A stretch of DNA of 64,000 nt from Clostridiales bacterium (lineage in GTDB: Bacteria > Bacillota > Clostridia > Lachnospirales > Lachnospiraceae): the NCBI GenBank assembly GCA_021202925.1, contig JAJQCD010000037.1:1-64000 (forward strand), read 5' to 3'. This document shows positions 1-7,342 of this stretch, in pieces. Position 1 is the first letter of the stretch; every line of letters begins with the position of its first letter. The notes beneath the pieces are model-generated. The model was given only the letters and a program-made list of their open reading frames with translations. It searched no databases and had not been told where the DNA came from. Made by a program: the position numbers and the translations under genes.

Positions 1-30
1 TAAATTATCTGCCACAAATTCTGCCACAGC

Positions 31-59
31 TTGTATCGGCGATTTTCATTTGCTATAAT
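31..59 (+). promoter_or_regulatory. Sigma-A promoter for the XRE-type regulator
   Basis: TTGTAT (31-36) and TATAAT (54-59) are separated by exactly 17 bases, and a TGC just before the -10 adds an extended -10 element. It lies 44 bases ahead of the first gene. Confidence 0.7.
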
Positions 60-102
60 GAAACAGAACTGAAATATATATCACAGGTCGGAGGTGCGAT
101 CC

Positions 103-1548
103 GTGTCGGAGTTGTCGGAAAAACTGGAATATTATATGAATGTAAAGGGACTGAATCTGGCAGAATTGTCGAAGCGAAGCCAGATTGACCGATCGACGGT
201 CTTCCAGTATCTGAAAGGAAAACGACCGCTCCACAGCAGGGAGCAGTTCCAGCAGATCACGGCGCAGATGCTTCTGACGCCGGAGGAACAGGAGGATCTG
301 GATCAGGCCTATGAGATCACCAGGATCGGACGAAGCCGTTATCTTCGCAGAAAGAAGGTTGGGGAGATTATCGCGTCCCTGTTTACGATTGACCAGTATC
401 CGGAACAATATCAAGGGCAGGGCATGGAGATGACCTCTCTGAAAGACTGCATGGTGGTTCGGGGAGAACTGGAGGTCAGCCGTGCGCTCAGCCGGCTCCT
501 GACGGACGTCTGCCTGCGGGGCGGCAAGCGGCTTGACGTACTTGTTCAGCCTTCCTGTCGGATGGCGATGGGGCTTCTGTTTATGTTGCACGATTATGTA
601 CCTTCGGAGCTGTCGATCCGGCAGATTATCTGCCTGGATACGAATCAGGGCGGAGATGGCTGTTACAATCTGGATGCGATGCGAAGCATTCTGCAGTGTG
701 GGATTGCTTTCAGGAATTATCAGGCGCTTTATTATTATGGGAATGTATCGGAACATTTCGGCCATATGAATATCCTGCCATATTTATTCTGTACCGATCG
801 ATACGCGGTTTTTGTCGCGTCGGACGGAAAGAGCGGTATGGTATATGCCAATTCCGATGTGGTGAGTTACCTTGGGGATGAATTTCGGAAAATGGCAGCG
901 AAGTGCCGCCCGCTGATGGAGAGCGGCGACGTGGTAGAGCAGTGGCAGAGGCATGGCATTGCCATGCCGATGAATTATATCGGCGGGAATTCGTATGAAG
1001 TGACCAGTGGTGTCTGCACCGTTCAGTTCTGGAATAAGGCGCTGATTGCGCGATATCTGAATCCGGGCATTCCCGGATATGAGCGATTGAAAGAGATGCT
1101 TTGTGATTATGTGAAGGCTCTGTATGAAGGGAAGAGGAAGGGGCATGTGACGGTGATTATGAACGGCGAGAGTGTTCGCGCGTTCATTCAGACGGGCATA
1201 CTCCGGGAGTATCCATCTGAATTTATGACAGGAAACGTGACGGTGGAGGACAGACGATATCTCCTTAAGTGCATGCTGGAAGCCATGGAAGAGGGCTGGT
1301 ACCGGATCTGTATGGTCAGTGAGGAATGCTTCCGTATCAGTGAACGCTGGGAGATTGTAGCGAATCAGGGCCGACAGGTATTTCTGCAGTACAGCATCGG
1401 TCAGGATTTCCGGGTTTTTGATCTGAGGGAGCCGGACGTCAGCGAAGCCTTTTATGATTACATGGAACATTTAAGCCAAGGGGATGATGTGCTGGATGGA
1501 GAGTCATCGGCAGCACAGATCCGGGAGTGGATGGAGGAGTATTTGTAA
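103..1548 (+). CDS. Large XRE-type helix-turn-helix protein of unknown regulon
   Basis: The N-terminal 60 residues form a Cro/CI-type helix-turn-helix (LAELSKRSQIDRSTVFQYLK), so DNA binding is likely. The remaining 400 or so residues match no domain I recognise and have no membrane segments or signal peptide. A GTG at 94 also opens this frame, but the GGAGG ribosome site at 90-94 overlaps it and sits 8 bases before the GTG at 103, so 103 is the better start. The gene is monocistronic, with its own promoter and a convergent neighbour. The large C-terminal part probably senses a ligand or partner; that is inference. The family call is firm for the HTH only. Confidence 0.8.
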   Translation: MSELSEKLEYYMNVKGLNLAELSKRSQIDRSTVFQYLKGKRPLHSREQFQQITAQMLLTPEEQEDLDQAYEITRIGRSRYLRRKKVGEIIASLFTIDQYPEQYQGQGMEMTSLKDCMVVRGELEVSRALSRLLTDVCLRGGKRLDVLVQPSCRMAMGLLFMLHDYVPSELSIRQIICLDTNQGGDGCYNLDAMRSILQCGIAFRNYQALYYYGNVSEHFGHMNILPYLFCTDRYAVFVASDGKSGMVYANSDVVSYLGDEFRKMAAKCRPLMESGDVVEQWQRHGIAMPMNYIGGNSYEVTSGVCTVQFWNKALIARYLNPGIPGYERLKEMLCDYVKALYEGKRKGHVTVIMNGESVRAFIQTGILREYPSEFMTGNVTVEDRRYLLKCMLEAMEEGWYRICMVSEECFRISERWEIVANQGRQVFLQYSIGQDFRVFDLREPDVSEAFYDYMEHLSQGDDVLDGESSAAQIREWMEEYL

Positions 1549-1662
1549 GTCCGGGCTGCCGTATGCCGTTGACGTTATTTTCAAGGAAGGTCAGGGGGAA
1601 ATGAGATTTCATGATATAGGGAAATGACGATGTGCGGCAGCCTGTTTTAATTGATAATGATT

Positions 1663-1709
1663 CAGGGCGCCTTTCCGGTTGATGATGATGCAGCCGGGAG
1701 GGCGCCCTG
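1663..1709. terminator. Inverted repeat between convergent genes, possible terminator
   Basis: A 9-bp perfect stem (CAGGGCGCC / GGCGCCCTG) with a further CCGG/CCGG pairing in the loop lies between the converging regulator and hemolysin III genes. Neither side has a clear T-run, so termination is only moderately likely. Confidence 0.4.
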
Positions 1710-1760
1710 TTGGCTTTGCTGCTGCAGCGTAAGGAGAAGCTGACTCTCCGGATTCTGCTG

Positions 1761-2411
1761 TCAGGCGACGAAGGCGAACATGACAATGTAGTGGCAGAAG
1801 CTGCCGGCCATGACAAAGAGATGGAAGACCTCGTGGGAGCCGAACCAGCGGCACCGCGCGTTGAAAACCGGAAGTTTCAGTGCGTAAATAATGCCGCCGA
1901 TGGTGTAGATGATGCCGCCGGTCAGCAGCCAGATGAAGGCGCTTTCCGGTAAGGCACTCGTGATTTTGCCAAAGGCCAGGACACACAGCCAGCCCAGGGC
2001 GATATAGATCAGGGAAGAAAGCCATTTGGGACAGGAAATCCAGAGCGCGTTCATCACCATACCGATGCATGCAATGCCCCAGACGGCGGCGAGCAGAAGC
2101 CAGCCGGTGCGGTCGCCGAGTACGATTGCGCATACCGGCGTGTAAGTGCCTGCAATCAGGATAAAGATCATCATGTGATCCACTTTCCGAAGAATCTGAT
2201 TGACCTTCGGAGAAATGTCCAGCGTGTGGTAAACGGTACTTGCGGCGTATAGCAGAATCATGCTGGTGATAAAAACGGTGAGCGCCAGGACATGCGTGCT
2301 GCCCGACGTCCGGGCCGCTTTGGCAATCAGAGGCACGGAGGCGGCAAGAGCCAGAATCATTGCGATAAAGTGGGTCAGAGCACTGCCCGGATCCTTCACT
2401 TTCAGTTTCAT
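1761..2411 (-). CDS. Hemolysin III family (PAQR-like) membrane protein
   Basis: A 216-residue integral membrane protein with about seven hydrophobic segments. It carries the family signatures: a first-half histidine motif (STVYHTLD, about residues 59-66), DHMMIFILIAGTYTP (about 78-92) and a C-terminal HxxxH (HEVFH) of the sort that holds zinc in PAQR/HlyIII proteins. Bacterial members are widespread and few have a tested role; the hemolysin name is historical. The start is set by GGAGG 7 bases upstream of the ATG at 2411. It is divergent from the pseudouridine synthase gene, and a pair of palindromes lies in the shared upstream region. Confidence 0.88.
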   Translation of the reverse strand: MKLKVKDPGSALTHFIAMILALAASVPLIAKAARTSGSTHVLALTVFITSMILLYAASTVYHTLDISPKVNQILRKVDHMMIFILIAGTYTPVCAIVLGDRTGWLLLAAVWGIACIGMVMNALWISCPKWLSSLIYIALGWLCVLAFGKITSALPESAFIWLLTGGIIYTIGGIIYALKLPVFNARCRWFGSHEVFHLFVMAGSFCHYIVMFAFVA

Positions 2412-2531
2412 AAAAATTCCTCCTTCCGGATATCAATTCGATGTGTTTCAAAAACTCCATAAAGTAGTATTAAAAACTATATGCAACCATTTCCTATACT
2501 ATACATCGTGGGTGCGAAAAGTGCAAGACTT

Positions 2532-2560
2532 TTTCCGGAAAAGTTGTCTTTCCGGAAAAG
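2532..2560. promoter_or_regulatory. Tandem TTTCCGGAAA palindromes, candidate operator
   Basis: The 12-mer TTTCCGGAAAAG occurs twice (2532-2543 and 2549-2560), 17 bases apart start to start. Each copy contains the perfect 10-bp palindrome TTTCCGGAAA. The second copy starts on the last base of the -35 hexamer of the gene at 2613 and fills much of the spacer; the first lies just upstream. A dimeric repressor site is plausible; the regulator is unknown. Confidence 0.45.
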
Positions 2561-2572
2561 GTCAGGTATAAT
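2544..2572 (+). promoter_or_regulatory. Sigma-A promoter for the interrupted pseudouridine synthase gene
   Basis: TTGTCT (2544-2549), 17-base spacer, TATAAT (2567-2572). It lies about 40 bases ahead of the ATG at 2613, which has an AAGGAGG ribosome site. Confidence 0.7.
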
Positions 2573-2612
2573 GAAGCGATAATGACTCCGGAGGACGTAA
2601 GGAGGAAAACAA

Positions 2613-3323
2613 ATGTTACAGATATTATACGAGGATGAGGATCTGATTGTTGTGTGGAAACCGGTGGGACTGGAATCTCAGACGAGCCGGGGGTTTGGCG
2701 CGGATATGGTCAGTGAAATTCGCAGACATATCCACAAAATATCCACAAAACAGGGAATTCCTTATGTGGGAGTTATCCACCGGCTGGACCGGCCTGTCAG
2801 CGGGGTAATGGTATATGCGAAGAACAAAAGGGCAGCGGCGGCGTTGAGCAAACAGGTTTCTGATGGGGCGATGGATAAGAGATATCTGGCAGTTCTTTGT
2901 GGAAAACCTGTGGATAAAGTGGATAACCTTGTGGATTACATGTTGAAAGATGAGAAAGAGAATCGTTCACAGATTGTGGATAAGGGGATAACCGGAGCCA
3001 GACGGGCAGAATTGTCCTACCGTGTGCTGGATTCGGTTGTGGATGAGACGTAGGGAGATCTGACGTTGGCAGAGGTGAAGCTTTGCACCGGGCGACATCA
3101 TCAGATTCGTGTGCAGATGGCGGGGCACGGCCTGCCTCTCTGGGGAGACAACCGTTACAATCCGGACTTTGCCGAACCGGGAAAGAGGCGGGAGAGTGTC
3201 GCGCTTTCCGCCTGCCGCCTGTCGTTTGCGCATCCGGTGACGGGAGAGTATCTGACATTTGAGCGGACACCGGATGCGGAGATTTTTAACAGATTTGGCG
3301 TGATGGCAGAGCGAAGGGGATAA
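2613..3323 (+). pseudogene. RluA-family pseudouridine synthase interrupted by an in-frame TAG
   Basis: Two stretches in the same frame make one single-domain RluA/RsuA-type RNA pseudouridine synthase of about 236 codons. The first (to 3053) holds the catalytic aspartate motif HRLDRPVSG; the second (from 3054) holds the conserved TGRHHQIRVQ motif and the C-terminal strand. A TAG at 3051-3053 separates them with no frame change. GGGAG at 3053-3057 lies 8 bases before a TTG at 3066, so re-initiation giving two polypeptides is possible. Otherwise this is a nonsense-mutated gene or a base error. Neither half alone would be expected to form a whole active site. The coding DNA contains an unusual number of DnaA-box-like sequences (see 2728-3046). 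Confidence 0.85.
2728..3046. other. Cluster of DnaA-box-like 9-mers
   Basis: Eight matches to TTATCCACA with at most one mismatch lie in 319 bases. Forward: 2728-2736, 2739-2747 (both ATATCCACA), 2773-2781 (TTATCCACC). Reverse: 2909-2917 and 2975-2983 (both perfect, read TGTGGATAA), 2918-2926, 2930-2938 and 3038-3046 (one mismatch each). No dnaA, dnaN or A+T-rich unwinding region is present, so this is not the replication origin. It could be a DnaA titration cluster, or a by-product of repeated Val-Asp-Lys and Ile-His-Lys codons. Confidence 0.55.
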
Positions 3324-3472
3324 CGTCTGGTTTTTCTTCGAAAAACTGTCAGAATTCGACAGGTATATTTCGGAAACGAGATGGAGAAGATAAGCTTTGT
3401 ACAAAAGAAGTACAAATCAGAAACAGGCGAGTCCATGGGTAAGTCGGCAGGAGACAAAAGACAAGTTGTCCA

Positions 3473-3537
3473 AAAGCCGTGGGGGTGAGGAAGGAAGCGT
3501 TTGCTTTTTGCCTCCGCCTGCGGCTTTCTTCTTTTAC
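3473..3537 (+). terminator. Probable intrinsic terminator
   Basis: The arms AAAGCCG (3473-3479) and CGGCTTT (3521-3527) enclose a second G-rich/C-rich pairing, followed by a T-rich run to 3536. The rest of the 321-base gap 3324-3644 holds the promoter at 3559-3587; no further gene is seen. Confidence 0.55.
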
Positions 3538-3558
3538 CACCAGGCGCCGGTGGGTCCG

Positions 3559-3587
3559 TTGACTTTCATTTGCCACCATGCTAGAAT
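3559..3587 (+). promoter_or_regulatory. Sigma-A promoter for the gene at 3645
   Basis: TTGACT (3559-3564), 17-base spacer, TAGAAT (3582-3587); near-consensus. Confidence 0.75.
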
Positions 3588-3644
3588 GAAAGCAGAATCG
3601 TATCGAAAAGTGAACTTGCAGAAGTCAGGAAGGGAGCCGGGGTT

Positions 3645-3968
3645 ATGGTTGAATTGAGTGAAACGGTACTGTCGATCGCGGAGACACTCTATGAGATGAG
3701 CAGAACGAAGCGGGTTTTGCTGGAACAGCCTGCATTCCAGTCCAGGATGCGTCAGGTGTGTGAAGTGGAAAAGGACTACCTGCATCTGGAACTGGACGAG
3801 GGCGTCAGAAAGGTGATTGAGACATACATGGAGGAGAAGGATCTGGCGGCCGAGGAGAAGACCTTCCTGGCATATATGGCAGGCGGGATTGATATGTATC
3901 ATTATCTGAAGCAGAATGAGATTCTCCGCTCGGATTTCCTGGCGCCGGCGGCAAATGAACCGGTATGA
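3645..3968 (+). CDS. Small hypothetical helical protein
   Basis: A 107-residue protein, mainly charged amphipathic helix by composition (many Glu, Lys, Leu and Met), with no signal peptide or membrane segment. I do not recognise the family. The start follows a GGGAG-like site, and a strong promoter lies upstream, so the gene is probably real and expressed alone. Its stop codon is one base from the stop of the convergent nudC gene, leaving no room for a terminator between them. Confidence 0.65.
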   Translation: MVELSETVLSIAETLYEMSRTKRVLLEQPAFQSRMRQVCEVEKDYLHLELDEGVRKVIETYMEEKDLAAEEKTFLAYMAGGIDMYHYLKQNEILRSDFLAPAANEPV

Positions 3969-3969
3969 C

Positions 3970-4821
3970 TCAGGCCTTACCGGTTTTGAAATAGCGGATC
4001 ATTTCCATAGTCAGGGTGGCGTGTTCCTGATCCTGCAGAGGAATATCTTCGCGCTCAAACCACTGGGCGAGTGCCAGTTCGTTGCGGTCAAGCGTGATCG
4101 CATCGGAACTGTCCAGATCACAGAAGAAGCCGACAAGGAGCGTGTCGGACCAGGACCAGGGCTGGCATTTGTAATAACGGATGTTTTTCACCCGCAGGCC
4201 GACTTCCTCCATGACTTCGCGCTTCACCGTCTCTTCGAGCGTTTCGCCGATTTCGGTAAAACCGGCGATCAGGGCATAGCGGGTACCGGGATGGTCCGGA
4301 CTGGGGGCATACTTGGAGAGAAGCAGGCGGTTGCCGTTGGTAATGCCGACGATGACAGCCGGACAGATCTTCGGATATTCCATCTGATGGCAGTTGTCAC
4401 AGTACATCATTCGTTCTTTTTCATGTCTGCGCAGCGGTTTGCCACAGCGGCCGCAGTAGCGACGGCTTGCGTACCAGCGGGCCAGCTGCCAGCCGGTGAT
4501 GGCAGCGAAGGCAAGGTAGCGGGGGCGTGCGCCGCGAAAGGCCTGTGTGTTCTCCATAAAAAATGGAGACGGAGCCGGCGTCGTGATGTGTTCCACAAGA
4601 AAGAAATCTTCGTCGTCAATCGCGAAAAGATAGATCGCAGATTCATAAATATCCGGATTATTCCGCGCCAGATCTTTGAAACGTGGAAAATCAAAGGTAT
4701 CCCTGTCCCGTTTTACGAGAACCCGTTGTCTGTCGTAACAGAGCGCATAGCTTTCCGGTGTGGGTTTTCTGGCGGGGTCGTAGGCATTGTTGTAAACGTG
4801 GGGAGCAATATCCTGTATCAT
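3970..4821 (-). CDS. nudC: NADH pyrophosphatase-type Nudix hydrolase
   Basis: This hydrolase splits NAD(H) to NMN(H) and AMP and, in characterised members, removes NAD caps from RNA. The order is an N-terminal NudC-type domain, a zinc ribbon (CGRCGKP then CDNCHQ, about residues 135-160), a full Nudix box (GFTEIGETLEETVKREVMEE, then VGL; GX5EX7REXXEEXG) and the CQPWSWS motif, equivalent to SQPWPFP, that marks NADH-specific members. An upstream ATG at 4902 exists, but AGAGGA lies just ahead of the ATG at 4821, giving 283 residues, close to the usual length. It has its own promoter and is convergent with the small gene at 3645. Confidence 0.92.
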   Translation of the reverse strand: MIQDIAPHVYNNAYDPARKPTPESYALCYDRQRVLVKRDRDTFDFPRFKDLARNNPDIYESAIYLFAIDDEDFFLVEHITTPAPSPFFMENTQAFRGARPRYLAFAAITGWQLARWYASRRYCGRCGKPLRRHEKERMMYCDNCHQMEYPKICPAVIVGITNGNRLLLSKYAPSPDHPGTRYALIAGFTEIGETLEETVKREVMEEVGLRVKNIRYYKCQPWSWSDTLLVGFFCDLDSSDAITLDRNELALAQWFEREDIPLQDQEHATLTMEMIRYFKTGKA

Positions 4822-4854
4822 GGCAGTCCTCTTTTCCTGTGAAATGATAATTGT

Positions 4855-4883
4855 ATTATAACGCTTTTTTGTCTGAGGGACAA
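4855..4883 (-). promoter_or_regulatory. Sigma-A promoter for nudC
   Basis: Read on the minus strand: TTGTCC (4883-4878), 17-base spacer, TATAAT (4860-4855). Confidence 0.7.
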
Positions 4884-4908
4884 TCTCAGATTTCCTGTTC
4901 ATACGCCA

Positions 4909-4937
4909 TTTACTTTTTGAGCGGAATCGGCTATACT
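4909..4937 (+). promoter_or_regulatory. Possible promoter for the HicB-like gene
   Basis: TTTACT (4909-4914), 17 bases, TATACT (4932-4937), 36 bases ahead of the start at 4974. Confidence 0.5.
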
Positions 4938-4973
4938 AACGATGAAAATGACTTTTATAAAGGAGATTGCGGG

Positions 4974-5252
4974 ATGACATTTACATATCCGGCGGTTTTT
5001 ACACCGCACAAAGAAGATAAGGGGTTTCATGTATCGTTTCCGGATCTGGAATGCTGCGAGGCGGATGCGGCGGATCTGGAAGACGCGCTGGATGCAGCAA
5101 GAGAGGCGGCCTATACCTGGCTGCAGGTTGAAATGGAAGAAGAAGAGGGATATTTCCCGGAGCAGTCTCACCCGGAGGATATCAGTCTGCCGGAGGGGGC
5201 ATTTGTGCGCAACATTATGGTGCGGGTGAAGCTGTTGCCGGATAATGACTGA
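4974..5252 (+). CDS. HicB-like protein without a HicA partner
   Basis: A 92-residue protein with the HicB RNase-H-like fold signature: MTFTYPAVFTPHKEDKGFHV, then FPDLECCEADAADLEDAL and a Leu/Glu helix. In toxin-antitoxin pairs HicB neutralises the RNase HicA. Here no HicA-like ORF flanks the gene on either strand, and the C-terminal DNA-binding tail of longer antitoxins is missing. The start is fixed by AGGAG 8 bases before the ATG at 4974; the longer frame upstream (4851) has no ribosome site. It lies 23 bases before the CapA-type gene and may be co-transcribed. A stand-alone HicB-fold protein, common in Firmicutes, is the most cautious reading. Confidence 0.78.
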   Translation: MTFTYPAVFTPHKEDKGFHVSFPDLECCEADAADLEDALDAAREAAYTWLQVEMEEEEGYFPEQSHPEDISLPEGAFVRNIMVRVKLLPDND

Positions 5253-5275
5253 GAGAACCCTGGAGGGATGACGGG

Positions 5276-6448
5276 ATGTGCGCAAGAGACGGAAAGTGGA
5301 GAGGAAAACAGGCGGGACTGACCGTCGCCGGATGTGTGGTGGCTGTCTGTCTGACCGGATGTTCCGGCGGTCCGTACGAGCGGATTGAACCGGGGCAGAA
5401 GACGGATATTGCCCTGGAGGAGACGGCCGAAGCGGTAGAGATTGTCATTGAGACAGAGGCTCCGACAGAGGCGGAGCTGCCTGCAGAGGACTATACGATT
5501 CTTTTCGGCGGCGATGTGATGCTTTCCGATTATGTGCTTCAGGCGTATGACCGTGCGGGCGGCATCGACGGAATCCTGGATGAAGAATACCAGTCGGCGA
5601 TCCGGAATGCAGACTTCTTTATGGTGAACGAGGAGTTCCCGTTCAGTGACCGCGGCAGCGCGGCGGCGGACAAGGAGTATACCTACCGCCTGGCGCCGGA
5701 ACGGATTGAGATTTTTGAGAAGATAGGAATCGATGCGGTGACGCTGGCGAACAACCATGCGCTGGATTATGGGACGACAGCTCTGTCAGATACCATTGAT
5801 ATTCTGGATGAGGCGGGGATTCTTCACACAGGAGCCGGCGACGATCTCGATACCGCGAAGGAACCGGTCACGATTGACATGGGAAGTGGCCGTACGATGG
5901 CGGTTCTGGGGCTGACCCGTGTGATTCCGCAGGCAGACTGGGCAGCCTGGAAGGGGCATGCCGGTATGTTCTCCAGTTATGATGTTGTGCTGGATGAAGC
6001 GCTGGAGCAGATCACGGCACTCAAGGAGACGAACGATTATGTGGCGGTGTTTATTCACTGGGGAGAGGAACGCTCCGAGACGCCGAATTCGAATCAGCAG
6101 ACGCTGGCACAGCGCTATGTGGATGCGGGAGCAGATCTGGTGATTGGCGCGCATCCCCATGTGCTGCAGGGAATCGAGTTCCTTGACGGAGTTCCGGTTG
6201 TATACAGTCTGGGCAATTTCCTCTTTGGAAGCTCGATTCCGCAGACCGCGCTTCTGGAGGTGACGGTACACACTAGCGAACCGGAAGAGGGAACGATGTC
6301 TCTGCGAATGATACCGGGAACAGGAAAAGCCGGGTATACGCAGGCATTGACGGAGGATGGCGAGCGGGAGGCTTTCTTTCAGAAGATGACGCAGCTTTCC
6401 AACGGCGTGACATTTGAGACAGATGGAACAGTTGTCGGACAGCATTGA
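5276..6448 (+). CDS. CapA/PgsA-type metallophosphatase-fold lipoprotein
   Basis: A 390-residue exported lipoprotein: a basic start, a hydrophobic stretch and the lipobox LTGC (cysteine near residue 24), then an acidic linker. The body carries the PGA_cap (CapA) signatures in order: FGGDVMLS, NEEFPFSD, LANNHALDYG, FIHWGEE, GAHPHVLQGIE and SLGNFLFG, which are metal-binding positions of a calcineurin-like fold. CapA proteins act in poly-gamma-glutamate synthesis or export, but no capB/capC neighbours are present, so the substrate is unknown. GGAGGG lies upstream of the ATG at 5276. Confidence 0.86.
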   Translation: MCARDGKWRGKQAGLTVAGCVVAVCLTGCSGGPYERIEPGQKTDIALEETAEAVEIVIETEAPTEAELPAEDYTILFGGDVMLSDYVLQAYDRAGGIDGILDEEYQSAIRNADFFMVNEEFPFSDRGSAAADKEYTYRLAPERIEIFEKIGIDAVTLANNHALDYGTTALSDTIDILDEAGILHTGAGDDLDTAKEPVTIDMGSGRTMAVLGLTRVIPQADWAAWKGHAGMFSSYDVVLDEALEQITALKETNDYVAVFIHWGEERSETPNSNQQTLAQRYVDAGADLVIGAHPHVLQGIEFLDGVPVVYSLGNFLFGSSIPQTALLEVTVHTSEPEEGTMSLRMIPGTGKAGYTQALTEDGEREAFFQKMTQLSNGVTFETDGTVVGQH

Positions 6449-6489
6449 GGAATGATTTTTATTTTCTGTATTTATTATCCGAATTGCTC

Positions 6490-6518
6490 TTGTGATTATG
6501 GCGAAAATCTGGTAAGAT
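6490..6518 (+). promoter_or_regulatory. Promoter for the phosphoribosyltransferase-like gene
   Basis: TTGTGA (6490-6495), 17 bases, TAAGAT (6513-6518). Confidence 0.55.
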
Positions 6519-6569
6519 AAAAACAAAATTGTGTTTGTTATGCACAAATACAAAGAAGGAGGCTTGCTT

Positions 6570-7208
6570 ATGGAGACTAAGTACAGGAAGATTCGGGGAA
6601 CAGGGACTGAGGCTGAGCTGAAAGTGATTCCGGGACACTTTGCTACGACGCATGCTCACAGCAATTATTATCTGGACATGAGTACTTTGACGACACGAAC
6701 AAGCGAGGCGCAGAACGTTGCGAGGACTCTGGCCGGTATGTATCTGAATTATATGGTGGTGGATACGATTGTCTGTCTGGAGGGAACCTCGGCGATCGGG
6801 GCGTTTTTGTCGGAGGAGCTGACCAGAAGCGGTTATCTGTCCATGAACAAGCATAAGACGTTTTACATTATCCGGCCAGAGATCAATTCCAGTGGACTGA
6901 TCCTGTTCCGTGATAATATGCAGATGGCGATTCGTGGCAAGAACATTGTTGTGCTGCTCGCCACGGTGACGACGGGAAACAATGTGCGGCAGGCGGTTGA
7001 CAGCATCCGCTATTACGGCGGCAAGCTTCAGTGTGTCTCTTCCATTTTCAGTATTCCGGACAATGTGGACGGTACGCCGGTTATTTCCGTATTCGGGAAG
7101 CGCGATGTCCCGGATTACGGATTTTACAAGAGCGAGGAGTGTCCGTTGTGCAAGGCAGGACAGAAGCTGGATGCGCTTGTCAACGCATTCGGGTATACCA
7201 AGATCTGA
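6570..7208 (+). CDS. Phosphoribosyltransferase-fold protein with altered PRPP motif
   Basis: A 212-residue cytosolic protein resembling the type I (orotate) phosphoribosyltransferase fold. The PRPP loop region reads GKNIVVLLATVTTGNNVRQA: TVTTG is kept, but the two acidic residues normally just before it (as in VVVVDDVVTTG) are replaced by Leu-Leu/Ala. A CPLC motif sits near the C-terminus. Loss of the acidic pair suggests a binding, regulatory or divergent role rather than standard OMP synthesis. AAGGAGG lies 6 bases before the ATG at 6570; an earlier ATG at 6531 lacks a ribosome site. The gene is followed by a strong terminator. Confidence 0.7.
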   Translation: METKYRKIRGTGTEAELKVIPGHFATTHAHSNYYLDMSTLTTRTSEAQNVARTLAGMYLNYMVVDTIVCLEGTSAIGAFLSEELTRSGYLSMNKHKTFYIIRPEINSSGLILFRDNMQMAIRGKNIVVLLATVTTGNNVRQAVDSIRYYGGKLQCVSSIFSIPDNVDGTPVISVFGKRDVPDYGFYKSEECPLCKAGQKLDALVNAFGYTKI

Positions 7209-7253
7209 CTATTTGGTCTGACTGGTTATCCCGGATCAGAAGAAGGAAAGTGA

Positions 7254-7304
7254 CCCGGTGCGGGTATTCACGAAGCGTGTGATTCCCGCATCGGGCTTCT
7301 TTTG
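7254..7304 (+). terminator. Intrinsic terminator
   Basis: An 11-bp G+C-rich stem (CCCGGTGCGGG / CCCGCATCGGG, one G-T pair) is followed by CTTCTTTTG. Confidence 0.8.
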
Positions 7305-7342
7305 CCGTGATGAAGATTTTCAGGTGAGGAAAGGAGCGCAGG

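Noticed and set aside
2728-3046. Replication origin at the DnaA-box cluster
   Set aside because: No dnaA, dnaN, rpmH or recF neighbours and no A+T-rich unwinding stretch; the boxes lie inside a coding frame.
3051-3053. TAG decoded as pyrrolysine
   Set aside because: No pyl genes or PYLIS-like stem are visible here, and RluA enzymes do not need this residue; nonsense mutation or error is simpler.
3916-4842. 308-codon plus-strand frame opposite nudC
   Set aside because: It is the shadow of nudC, which has zinc-ribbon and Nudix motifs; the plus-strand frame has no ribosome site or recognisable domain.
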